DNA of 64,000 bases from an uncultured Psychroserpens sp. (GTDB lineage: Bacteria > Bacteroidota > Bacteroidia > Flavobacteriales > Flavobacteriaceae). The notes under the pieces are model-generated. The model was given only the letters and a program-made list of their open reading frames with translations. It did not search any database and was not told where the DNA came from. This document shows, one piece after another, positions 52,601-59,255 of the stretch. The position numbers and the translations under genes are program-made. The stretch covers positions 62,001 through 126,000 of the forward strand of contig CANKZZ010000001.1 of NCBI GenBank assembly GCA_947488655.1, given 5' to 3'. Within the stretch, counting starts at the first letter, position 1; each line of letters begins with the position of its first letter.

Positions 52601-52731
52601 CGTCCACCACGAAATGGTCCGAGTAGTCGATATTCTAGTGCGTCGTATTGGCTTTCTTCAAAAGATTGTGCTTCTAAAGTTGTTACATTTCCGAAGAGAA
52701 AAAGGCATAAAAGTGTGGTGAATAATCTCAT
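49636..52731 (-). CDS. Large secreted BNR/VPS10 (sortilin-like) beta-propeller protein
   Basis: An exported protein of about 1031 residues, start taken at 52731 (MRLFTTLLCLFLFGNVTTLEAQ is a signal peptide; the ATG at 52755 adds 8 residues before it). Residues about 25-740 consist of many BNR/Asp-box repeats, S/T-x-D-x-G-x-x-W (DGGRSWENI, DAGKTWTS, DGGDTWSQ, DYGKTWKK), forming one or two ten-bladed-type propellers as in VPS10/sortilin or exo-xyloglucanases. The C-terminal part (about 780-1030) has a beta domain (PGVYKVTLNVNG) and a helical region. Members are usually annotated 'glycosyl hydrolase' without proof. Possible surface binding or hydrolase role. Confidence 0.85.
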   Translation of the reverse strand: MRLFTTLLCLFLFGNVTTLEAQSFEESQYDALEYRLLGPFRGGRSAAVTGVPNKPNLYYFGSTGGGIWKTLDGGRSWENISDGFFGGSIGAITVSKSDPNVMYVGGGEKTVRGNVSSGYGIWKSVDAGKTWTSAGLKNSRHVPRIAVDPTDHNVVYAGVLGNIYKPTQERGIYKSTDGGKTWKKTLFANEHAGVVDLLIDPTNPRILYASTWRVQRTPYSLSSGGDGSALWKSTDKGETWTGISTNKGFPEGTLGIIGVTVSPVNNQRVWAIIENKDNGGLYRSDDGGDTWSQVNSERKLRQRAWYYTRVYADTKDADVVYVLNVRYHKSTDGGKSFDTYNAPHGDHHDLWIAPEDPNRMIIGDDGGAQVTYDGGETWSTYHNQPTSQFYRVTTDNAFPYRIYAAQQDNSTVRIPHRTDGRAITEDDWESTAGGESAHIAVDPEDNDIVYGGSYDGFLTRQNHKTGTVRAINVWPDNPMGHGAEGMKYRFQWNFPIIFSKHNPDRLYTFSQHVHVTENEGQSWEIISPDLTRNDPEKLKSSGGPITQDNTSVEYYCTIFAAQESPITEGLLWVGSDDGLIHVTKDGGKNWDNVTPKGMPDWMMINSIEPSAFDAGTCYVAGTKYKTGDFAPYLYKTTDYGKTWKKITDGINPEHFTRVLREDPKQKGLLYAGTETGMYISFNDGKNWKPFQLNLPIVPITDLAIKDNNLIVATQGRSLWIIDDLTVIHQLFDAKVSEENKLFKPKDTYRMRGGSRSGSKTSGTNHPNGVITYFNLKEFDEKTDEVSLTYFDTKGDTIKSVNTKNTKENTLKVKKGTNKYTWSMSYKGAEKLDGMILWWASLDGPQAIPGVYKVTLNVNGTDYSQPFTVLADPRAESTQADMQKQFDFITDVNKTMDDAHKSIKKIRTIKGQLSAFEKQYKGNENLKQLLDDAKKLKEDFTKIEEALYQTQNRSGQDPLNFPIRLTNKLGHLNALVGMGDFAPTDQDIAVKDELVAKIDKQLSLFNAMVADRISQFNKDFNAKNLNYLFIED

Positions 52732-52800
52732 AACTTGATGGTTTTTTACATGCATTAAAAATAAGCATAATAATATTATTCATTTGCAAAGCTGGTGTTC

Positions 52801-52856
52801 GTTTGTAACGATTACCAAACCTGCACATCACTCGTCACAGACGAGCACTAGCGAAA
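52801..52856. repeat. Two adjacent hairpins in the gap between the VPS10-like and MATE genes (possible interspersed repeat)
   Basis: GTTTGTAACGATTACCAAAC (52801-52820) folds on itself with one bulged C, and CTCGTCACAGACGAG (52831-52845) has perfect 5-base arms. The surrounding 115-base gap (52756-52870) has higher G+C than its neighbours and resembles short interspersed repeats I remember from other Flavobacteriaceae. Only one copy is seen here. Confidence 0.45.
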
Positions 52857-52870
52857 ACATGACATAAATA

Positions 52871-54223
52871 TTATGCAGTGGTTGTTTTTAATTTTAACCT
52901 AATCTCACGACGCAAAAAGAACCAAGTCACAATGGTTGACAACACATCTGCGATAGGAAACGACATCCATATACCTAATTCGCCAAAATAAATTGGCATA
53001 ATATACATGAGCGGAATAAAAAAAATAGCTTGTCTTGTCAATGTTAAAATCAAGGCTGGTAATGCTTTACCTACTGCTTGAAAATAGGCTGCACCAATAA
53101 GTTGCAACGCTAAAATTGGTACTGCTGCAAAGGCTAAACGCATGTTATTTGGAGTTACATTTATAACTGCAATATCTGTAGTAAACCATTTTGTGATGAC
53201 CTCTGGAAATACCATTAAGGTAATAAATACAATGGCAGCCATAATAGTGGCATATTTTATGGCAGTATAAATAACTTGTTTCACTCTATCGTATTGAAAC
53301 GCTCCATAATTAAATCCTGCAATTGGGATAAAACCTTGCGTGATACCAAACACAGGGAACAATGCAAACATGCTTAAACGACCAACAATGGCATATGCTG
53401 TAACTGAGGTTTCACCTCCATAATTATAAAGTGCATTATTTACGAGCAAGAATGTAACGCTCACAACTGCTTGCCTTGCCAAGGTGACAAAACCAAGTGA
53501 GCCAATTTCTGAAACAATGGTTTTTTCTAATTTAAAATGGGAGAGATTGATTTTTAATTCTGAATTTTTTGATAAGAAATACCATAATATAAAAAGAAAT
53601 GATACAACATAAGAACCAGTTGTAGCCCAAGCTGCTCCTGCCATACCTAAATCCATAATATTGATAAAAATATAATCGAACAGCAAATTTCCGACGGAAG
53701 GAATTAGCATCGCATACATCGCAAATTTAGGATTACCTTCTGCTCGTATCACGTTGTTTCCCATCATAACAAATCCTAAAATGGGAACTCCGTAAAGAAT
53801 AATTTCGTAATATATTTTCGCAGGATCAAAAATAGCTCCTTTACCTCCAAATGCTGGAATAAGCGTATTGACAAAAATCAATCCAAAAATGGCAAATGAC
53901 ACTGTAAATAGAAAGGTTAGTGTAATTTGGTTTCCGAAGGTTTTATAAGCTTTTGCAGGATTATTGGCACCTAAAGCTCGAGAAATTATTGACGAGCCAC
54001 CAATACCAATTGCCATCCCTAGAGCTGCAATAAAAAATGATACAGGTAGCACTACATTTATGGCTGCGATTGCGGTTGAGCCAATCCAATTGCCAACAAA
54101 AATAGTATCTACCAAAATGTTAAGTGACATCACCAAAATCCCTATAGATGCAGGAACTGCTTGTTTTATAAGAAGTTTGCCAATGGGTTGCGTCCCTAAA
54201 TCTTTAGAAGATGTTTTTGCCAT
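52871..54223 (-). CDS. MATE-family efflux transporter
   Basis: A 450-residue inner-membrane antiporter with about 12 TM helices in two similar halves, beginning LGTQPIGKLLIKQAVPASIGILVMSLNILVDTIFVGNWIG, the usual MATE N-terminal block, and GIGGSSIISRALG after helix 2. The second half repeats the pattern (LARQAVVSVTFLLVNNALY; GITQGFIPIAGFNYGA). It exports cationic compounds or drugs using Na+ or H+; the substrate is not predictable. Start and hemH stop share one base (TAATG), so it is translationally coupled to ferrochelatase. Porphyrin or haem export would be a speculative explanation. Confidence 0.92.
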   Translation of the reverse strand: MAKTSSKDLGTQPIGKLLIKQAVPASIGILVMSLNILVDTIFVGNWIGSTAIAAINVVLPVSFFIAALGMAIGIGGSSIISRALGANNPAKAYKTFGNQITLTFLFTVSFAIFGLIFVNTLIPAFGGKGAIFDPAKIYYEIILYGVPILGFVMMGNNVIRAEGNPKFAMYAMLIPSVGNLLFDYIFINIMDLGMAGAAWATTGSYVVSFLFILWYFLSKNSELKINLSHFKLEKTIVSEIGSLGFVTLARQAVVSVTFLLVNNALYNYGGETSVTAYAIVGRLSMFALFPVFGITQGFIPIAGFNYGAFQYDRVKQVIYTAIKYATIMAAIVFITLMVFPEVITKWFTTDIAVINVTPNNMRLAFAAVPILALQLIGAAYFQAVGKALPALILTLTRQAIFFIPLMYIMPIYFGELGIWMSFPIADVLSTIVTWFFLRREIRLKLKTTTA

Positions 54224-55266
54224 TATGCGGTAACGGTTTCAGATTTTGCCCAATCTTTTATCCAGTTTGATAATAAATCTACAAACGCTGCATCGTCATT
54301 TAAACATGGGATTGTTGTAAACTCCTTGCCTCCCATTTCGTGAAAAATTTCTTCACCTTCCATCGCAATTTCCTCGAGAGTTTCTAAGCAATCACTTACA
54401 AAAGCTGGCGTAACTATGGCCATTTTTTTTAAACCTTCTTTGCCTAACCGCTCAATGGTAAGATCTGTGTAAGGTTGTAACCATGGATCAAAACCCAAAC
54501 GCGATTGAAACGATGTAGAAAAAGTACCTTCCTTTAGGTTTAGTTTTTCTCCTACTAATCTCGTTACTTCTTTACATTGATGTTTATAGCAAAATTCATG
54601 AGCTGGAGATGGTGTTTTACAACACACACAATTTTCTTTATCGCTAGGCTTACAGTGCGATTTTGTTATATCACTTTTTCTAATATGACGCTCTGGCACA
54701 CCATGATATGAGAATAGTAAATGCTCATAATCTTTACCTTTTAAATGGCCTGCAATAGAGTTTGAGAGTACGTTGATATAATCTTGATTATTATAAAAGG
54801 GCTTTAAATCGGTTATTTTTATCTGCGGAAAATGTGCTGCTCTAAGCTCTTCGGCTAAAACCAAAATAGTCTCAGTCGTTGCCATAGCAAATTGTGGATA
54901 TAACGGAATTAGAAAGATATCATCAACACCTTTATCTACTAATTCTTGAAGTCCCTTTTTAATGGTCATGCTTCCATAGCGCATTGCTAAAGCGACTGGT
55001 ACATCTACCTCCTTTTGAATACCTTTTTGTAAACGTTCAGACAAAACAATTAAAGGCGACCCTTCATCCCACCAAATTTTTTGATAAGCTGCAGCCGATT
55101 GTTTTGGTCGTGTATTTAAAATTATTCCTTTTACGAGCGCTGTTCGTGCTATAAATGGAATATCAATAACGCGCTCATCCATTAAAAATTCACCCAAATA
55201 CTTTTTTACATCTTTAGGTGTTGGACTATCTGGCGAACCTAGATTTACAAGCAAAACTCCTTTCAT
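54223..55266 (-). CDS. hemH: Ferrochelatase
   Basis: Inserts Fe(II) into protoporphyrin IX, the last step of protohaem synthesis; soluble or membrane-associated. The 347-residue protein starts KGVLLVNLGSPDSPTPKDVKKYL. It has the catalytic His in FSYHGVPERHI (His188) and the acidic metal path FVSDCLETLEEIAMEG (about 273-288). Between about residues 201 and 230 there is a Cys-rich insert (HCKPSDKENCVCC, then CYKHQC), which in some microbial ferrochelatases holds a [2Fe-2S] cluster. It is coupled to the MATE gene downstream and follows a small secreted-protein gene by 2 bases. Confidence 0.95.
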   Translation of the reverse strand: MKGVLLVNLGSPDSPTPKDVKKYLGEFLMDERVIDIPFIARTALVKGIILNTRPKQSAAAYQKIWWDEGSPLIVLSERLQKGIQKEVDVPVALAMRYGSMTIKKGLQELVDKGVDDIFLIPLYPQFAMATTETILVLAEELRAAHFPQIKITDLKPFYNNQDYINVLSNSIAGHLKGKDYEHLLFSYHGVPERHIRKSDITKSHCKPSDKENCVCCKTPSPAHEFCYKHQCKEVTRLVGEKLNLKEGTFSTSFQSRLGFDPWLQPYTDLTIERLGKEGLKKMAIVTPAFVSDCLETLEEIAMEGEEIFHEMGGKEFTTIPCLNDDAAFVDLLSNWIKDWAKSETVTA

Positions 55267-55268
55267 AT

Positions 55269-55868
55269 TTATTTTTCTTTTATTAACTCAGTTCTTACAC
55301 TTTCTGGAATAATAGAATCTACCAATTGCTTCATAGCATCATCATTACCAATAAATTTCCAACCTTCATACTGTGGGTCTTTAATTGCAAACATCGTAGC
55401 ATCCATATTAATCACTAAAGACATAGATTTAATATCTGAAGTTACATTACCTTCTCCAAATTGAGAATCCATAGTCACTTTCATAAATTCTAAAAAAGCC
55501 TTTTTGTCGTCTTCTTGCTTATCTTGCTCAGACACAAAGGTCATTTTCATTTTACTATTATAAAATACCGCAGCATAAGTAATGCCTTCAACCACTTTTT
55601 CTTCGGAAACTTTAGTTACATCATTAGATAGAAATTCGATTTTCATATCTGGAGAGCTAAACATTTGCTCCATACCAGCTTTCATTTGCGCTCTTGGAGC
55701 CATCTCAAAAACCTTAGGATACATATAATCCAGTACACCATCAAAGTTTTGATTGGTCATGTAATCATAATAGGTTTGTGCGTTTTTAGTAATTTCAGCT
55801 TTATGAGATTGCGCGAAACTTGATAATGAAATTAATAAGGCTAGTATTAAAGTGGTAAGATTTTTCAT
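55269..55868 (-). CDS. Hypothetical exported protein
   Basis: About 199 residues from the start chosen at 55868 (MKNLTTLILALLISLSSFAQS is a clean signal peptide; the ATG at 55943 would add 25 non-signal residues and overlap the promoter). The mature protein is soluble and mixed alpha/beta: QTYYDYMTNQNFDGVLDYMYPKVFEMAPRAQMKAGMEQMF is reminiscent of SnoaL/DUF-type cystatin-like proteins. No catalytic motif is evident. It ends 2 bases before hemH, so it is the first gene of a hemH-MATE operon. Confidence 0.65.
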   Translation of the reverse strand: MKNLTTLILALLISLSSFAQSHKAEITKNAQTYYDYMTNQNFDGVLDYMYPKVFEMAPRAQMKAGMEQMFSSPDMKIEFLSNDVTKVSEEKVVEGITYAAVFYNSKMKMTFVSEQDKQEDDKKAFLEFMKVTMDSQFGEGNVTSDIKSMSLVINMDATMFAIKDPQYEGWKFIGNDDAMKQLVDSIIPESVRTELIKEK

Positions 55869-55885
55869 AGTGTGTTTTGTTTTTG

Positions 55886-55893
55886 CAAAAATA
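55886..55893 (-). promoter_or_regulatory. Candidate -7 element for the hemH operon
   Basis: Minus strand TATTTTTG fits TAnnTTTG, 17 bases before the ATG at 55868; it supports that start over the one at 55943. Confidence 0.45.
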
Positions 55894-55974
55894 CGATAGA
55901 ATTTGTTAAAGATTGAATTCCCTAAGTCAAAATTGGGTTTCACTTAACTAAATACGCTTGTCACACATTTCCAG

Positions 55975-56005
55975 TTTAAATAGATGACCTTTTATAATAT
56001 TTTTG
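55975..56005 (+). promoter_or_regulatory. Candidate promoter of the small secreted-protein pair
   Basis: TTTA (55975-55978), 19 bases, then TATTTTTG (55998-56005). It gives a leader of about 95 bases before the ATG at 56108. Confidence 0.4.
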
Positions 56006-56107
56006 AAATAGATTTAGAGAGACTGAATATTCTAATGATTACGATTTTAATTTAATTTAGATAATATTCAAACAACAAATTGCAACGAAAATTAAATACG
56101 AAAAACT

Positions 56108-56263
56108 ATGAAATCAATACTAATACTTTTTATAACTTTAATATCAATAACTGCCAATAGCCAAATAGTTGAACTTTGTAATTATGAAAACGATCTAGAT
56201 GAAGCTCCAAGTGGTACTTATTTTAAAGATGTTAACAAACCTACACCTTGCAACAAAAATTAA
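56108..56263 (+). CDS. Small exported protein, apparently a truncated paralogue of its neighbour (51 residues)
   Basis: ATG at 56108, TAA at 56261. Signal peptide MKSILILFITLISITANSQ, then a 32-residue mature part with two Cys (VELCNYENDLDEAPSGTY, ending PCNKN). The segment APSGTYFKDVN matches LPEGTHFKDLSN in the next gene, right after an equivalent signal peptide, but the protein stops where the neighbour's conserved domain begins. I read it as a shortened duplicate that may still be expressed and secreted. It ends 4 bases before the next ATG. Confidence 0.55.
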   Translation: MKSILILFITLISITANSQIVELCNYENDLDEAPSGTYFKDVNKPTPCNKN

Positions 56264-56267
56264 AATT

Positions 56268-56873
56268 ATGAAAAACTTATATATATTTTTAACTATATTC
56301 ATTATTACATTAAGTTCCTGCAAAGCTCAGATCGCACCATTATATCAAATGGACTCAGATTTACCAGAAGGCACGCATTTCAAAGACCTTAGCAATAATC
56401 TGAGTGTTTTCGTTGGGACATGGAAATGGGAAAGTAATGATTCAATAGTAACTATTGAGCTTCAAAAATGGGAAGACATTTTTTTTAATGATACTAATCA
56501 ATACGAAGATATGCTTATTGGAGCTTATAAATTTAGTGTTAATGGAGCAGTAGTTTTAGACTATCTCTCTCAATTGGATGATAATTCAATTTACATTTAT
56601 GATCATTATATAGCAGGAAATACAGTATTACACAAAAATCGTTATCCAGTTTGTGATGACTGTACAATTGACCAAAGACAAGTTTCTGTTTTTTTTACAG
56701 ATCCTCAACGCGAGTATCTAAATTCCGCTATGGCATTAAGGTATAAAGTTGAAGATGGTATTGAAAAAATGAATGTAGTTTTATATCAGTTTGAAAATAG
56801 TTTTCTTCCAAGTATTGATTCTCCTCAAGAAAATAGAATCCCTTATGGAGATTATATATTTATAAAACAGTAA
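56268..56873 (+). CDS. Hypothetical lipoprotein (DUF6705-like)
   Basis: A 201-residue protein, start taken at 56268 (MKNLYIFLTIFIITLSSCKAQ: lipoprotein signal peptide with LSSC). The mature part has DLPEGTHFKDLSNNLSVFVGTWKWES, then a beta-rich domain; the FVGTW block is typical of DUF6705-like small envelope proteins in Flavobacteriia (assignment from memory). No function known. It forms a unit with the shortened paralogue just upstream and ends at a terminator. Confidence 0.65.
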   Translation: MKNLYIFLTIFIITLSSCKAQIAPLYQMDSDLPEGTHFKDLSNNLSVFVGTWKWESNDSIVTIELQKWEDIFFNDTNQYEDMLIGAYKFSVNGAVVLDYLSQLDDNSIYIYDHYIAGNTVLHKNRYPVCDDCTIDQRQVSVFFTDPQREYLNSAMALRYKVEDGIEKMNVVLYQFENSFLPSIDSPQENRIPYGDYIFIKQ

Positions 56874-56880
56874 TAATTAG

Positions 56881-56913
56881 CAAAGGCTTCAGTTTAAAAG
56901 TTGAAGCCTTTTA
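56881..56913 (+). terminator. Terminator after the DUF6705-like gene
   Basis: AAAGGCTTCA / TGAAGCCTTT hairpin followed by a T-rich stretch, 8 bases after the stop codon. Confidence 0.75.
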
Positions 56914-56918
56914 CTATT

Positions 56919-56963
56919 TTATCCCAAAGCCATCAAATGTTTTTTTAGGTGTTCTATATATTT
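56919..56963 (-). pseudogene. Remnant of the 3' end of an AraC-family regulator gene
   Basis: Fifteen codons on the minus strand line up in frame, without a gap, with the last 15 codons of the AraC-type gene at 58153-59046: both end Leu-Met-Ala-Leu-Gly-stop, share a Lys-Lys pair before that and Lys-Tyr at the left end, and have an identical 16-base run (56923-56938 versus 58157-58172). An in-frame TGA precedes the block, and nothing further upstream resembles the gene. It looks like the leftover of a lost tandem copy. Confidence 0.65.
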
Positions 56964-56976
56964 TCATAAATCAATT

Positions 56977-58095
56977 ATGACCAAAAAAAGTATAATTCTA
57001 TTACCGTTTTTATTTTACTATGCAGTTTCATTTTCTCAACAAAAAGATACTATCTATGGAAAAGTAAAATCAGTAAGAGAGCAACTTACCTTTTTAGATA
57101 AAAATTATCAAAATTTAAAATTATTTAGTGATGAAGGGGATTATGGACATCATGGGTTTTTAAATGCTGATTTTACAATAAATAGATTTCATAATTGGTG
57201 GTACAACACACCTCATGTACATTACACAAATTATTATAAAGAATTTAATGAAAAAGGAAAACCAATTAACGAGATTTGGTTTTATAAAAATGGTGATACT
57301 GTTACAACGTACAAATACAAATATGACAAAGAAGATAATTTAACTCAAATCAAGGATATTTTTGAAGTAGACGAGTATACTTGTCGAAATTTCACATATA
57401 ATCATAAGAATAAAATAAGCTCATCTATATATTATGCATCTTATGATCCTAATTTGTATTCATATACGACTTATGTATACGATTCAATTTCTAACTTAAT
57501 TAAAATTAAAAGATTTGATGAAGATGGAGAGTGTCCAAGCAGAAGTTATGTTTATGATGAAAAAGGTAGAAAAATTAAAGAAATTATTAATAAATCTTAT
57601 GTTTATATAAAAGAAGGGCGAACAACAAGAAGTAAAAAAGACAGTATTGGTTTAACTAAGATTAAGGTTAAATACTCTTACGATTCAAACAACAACCTCC
57701 TAGAAACTCAACATTATGATTATGGCTCTTATGATAATCTTCCCTCGAAACCATCTCGAAAAATCCAAAATGTATATAAAAATAATTTATTAAAAAAGGT
57801 ATTATATGTAAGAGATACAGTTGACAGTTTCACAGAATACTTCTATGATAATCAGAAAAGAAAAATAAAAGAAATTAGAACCGTTCCTGAAAATAGAGAT
57901 AGGAATAGTTCAAAAGAATATTTCTATGACAAAAAAGGAAACATTAAAAAATTGATTTACACAGAAAAAGATAAGCCAGTCATTATTGATTTTGAATATA
58001 GTTTTGACAATCATAACAATTGGATAAAGCAAACAAAATCAATTAATGGAAAAAAATTATTTATTTGGACAAGAAACATTATTTATTACAAATAA
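56977..58095 (+). CDS. Exported YD-repeat-like protein
   Basis: A 372-residue secreted protein with signal peptide MTKKSIILLPFLFYYAVSFSQ. The body consists of short Tyr-rich repeats resembling RHS/YD units, roughly every 20-25 residues: YKYKYDKEDNLTQI, TYVYDSISNLIKI, SYVYDEKGRKIKE, KYSYDSNNNLLET, EYFYDNQKRKIKE, EYFYDKKGNIKKL, EYSFDNHNNWIKQ. It lacks the RHS core and toxin end, so it is a small beta-solenoid-type surface or periplasmic protein rather than a full polymorphic toxin. It lies between an AraC 3'-end remnant and the intact AraC gene, suggesting recent insertion. Confidence 0.7.
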   Translation: MTKKSIILLPFLFYYAVSFSQQKDTIYGKVKSVREQLTFLDKNYQNLKLFSDEGDYGHHGFLNADFTINRFHNWWYNTPHVHYTNYYKEFNEKGKPINEIWFYKNGDTVTTYKYKYDKEDNLTQIKDIFEVDEYTCRNFTYNHKNKISSSIYYASYDPNLYSYTTYVYDSISNLIKIKRFDEDGECPSRSYVYDEKGRKIKEIINKSYVYIKEGRTTRSKKDSIGLTKIKVKYSYDSNNNLLETQHYDYGSYDNLPSKPSRKIQNVYKNNLLKKVLYVRDTVDSFTEYFYDNQKRKIKEIRTVPENRDRNSSKEYFYDKKGNIKKLIYTEKDKPVIIDFEYSFDNHNNWIKQTKSINGKKLFIWTRNIIYYK

Positions 58096-58152
58096 GAATT
58101 TGAATTTAAAAAAATTAAAGATTTCATCACAAAAAATGAAACATTCAATTTT

Positions 58153-59046
58153 CTAACCCAAAGCCATCAAATACTTCTTTGGTGTCGTCCCATATTTCTT
58201 TTTAAATGCTGAGATAAAATGACTAGACGTGCTGTAACCCACTTTTAAGCCAACTTCATTAACGTTGTGATTTCCAGCTTCTAGAAGTTTACGAGCGACT
58301 TCCATTTTATAGTCAAACAAAAAGCTAAATACAGAGTCGCCATAAATTTGTTTAAAGCCTTCCTTTAGTTTTTTAAGACTGAGACCAATTTCTTCGCTCA
58401 ATTCTTGTAAGGTTGGTGGCTCAGCCATACGAGAAATCATAATATCCTTAGCTTTTCTAATTTTAATAACGTTGGTTTCGTCAACTAAAAAAGGACATTG
58501 TTCAATATCTGCATCCTCACTCCTATTAAAATATAAACTCAATAACTCTAGAGCTTTGCCTTTAAAGTAAAGATTTTTGATTGACGAATTAAGATTATAA
58601 TTTATAATTTGATTAAGCGCAATTGCCATAGATGGTGAAATTTTACCATCCTTGTAATATTTTTTATCCTTATTCTCAACACTTAAAAACGTGATATAAT
58701 CTGCCTCTTGAGAAAATAAGCCATGAAATTTTTTGATAGACACCAAAACAGATACCAACCAAGATTTAGAATGTACTTCTAAGTGAATTGGCAAATCACG
58801 CTGTGGATTGTACAATAACAGCGAATTCTCCTCCTCAATTTTTAAACGGTAATTCCCATTATTAAACACAAACTCGCTAGAACCCTTAATACAAAAATGA
58901 AATTGTATAAAACTGCTATCAATCTCACGTTCAAGTGTTTGAATGTTATTATCGTTATTTTGATAAGTAAGCACAATAAACCCATCATCTAATTGTGTTT
59001 CATCAAATGAACCTCTAGCGATATTTTTTGAGTCTGAAAAATTCAT
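58153..59046 (-). CDS. AraC-family transcriptional regulator
   Basis: A 297-residue regulator. The N-terminal half is a ligand-binding domain of the type found in siderophore-linked regulators (PchR-like: FIQFHFCIKGSSEFVFNNGNYRLKIEEENSLLLYNP). The AraC DNA-binding domain is at about 190-297 (PPTLQELSEEIGLSLKKLKEGFKQIYGDSVFSFLFDYKMEVARKLL; NVNEVGLKVGYSTSSHFISAFKKKYGTTPKKYL). It is transcribed divergently from hemA across 209 bases, so it may control the haem operon in response to haem or iron status (inference). A remnant of a similar 3' end lies 1.2 kb away. Confidence 0.9.
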   Translation of the reverse strand: MNFSDSKNIARGSFDETQLDDGFIVLTYQNNDNNIQTLEREIDSSFIQFHFCIKGSSEFVFNNGNYRLKIEEENSLLLYNPQRDLPIHLEVHSKSWLVSVLVSIKKFHGLFSQEADYITFLSVENKDKKYYKDGKISPSMAIALNQIINYNLNSSIKNLYFKGKALELLSLYFNRSEDADIEQCPFLVDETNVIKIRKAKDIMISRMAEPPTLQELSEEIGLSLKKLKEGFKQIYGDSVFSFLFDYKMEVARKLLEAGNHNVNEVGLKVGYSTSSHFISAFKKKYGTTPKKYLMALG

Positions 59047-59109
59047 AATAAATTTGTTCTTATTTAGATTCGTTCTAAACTAATTCGATTTAAAGCGTTG
59101 GTATGACTA

Positions 59110-59117
59110 CAAAAATA
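59110..59117 (-). promoter_or_regulatory. Candidate -7 element for the AraC-type gene next to hemA
   Basis: Minus strand TATTTTTG fits TAnnTTTG, 63 bases before the ATG at 59046. Confidence 0.45.
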
Positions 59118-59186
59118 TGATTTTATCACGTTATAATAACTTATAAACGTAAAAAACCACAAACGATACTAAAAGTTCTTCTAGCG

Positions 59187-59218
59187 TTGTTTTTTCTCAA
59201 TTAAGGTTTTTACTTTTG
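59187..59218 (+). promoter_or_regulatory. Candidate promoter of the hem operon
   Basis: TTG (59187-59189), 21 bases, then TACTTTTG (59211-59218), a consensus -7 element 37 bases before the hemA ATG. Divergent from the AraC promoter. Confidence 0.55.
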
Positions 59219-59255
59219 CTACCGAAGTTTCCTGGATAACTTTTCCAAATCAAGT

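Noticed and set aside
56977-58095. RHS polymorphic toxin
   Set aside because: YD-like repeats are present, but there is no RHS core motif, no C-terminal toxin domain and no immunity gene; the size is far too small.
58096-58152. Terminator between the YD-repeat-like gene and the AraC gene
   Set aside because: The TTTCAT/ATGAAA arms are short and AT-only; insufficient.
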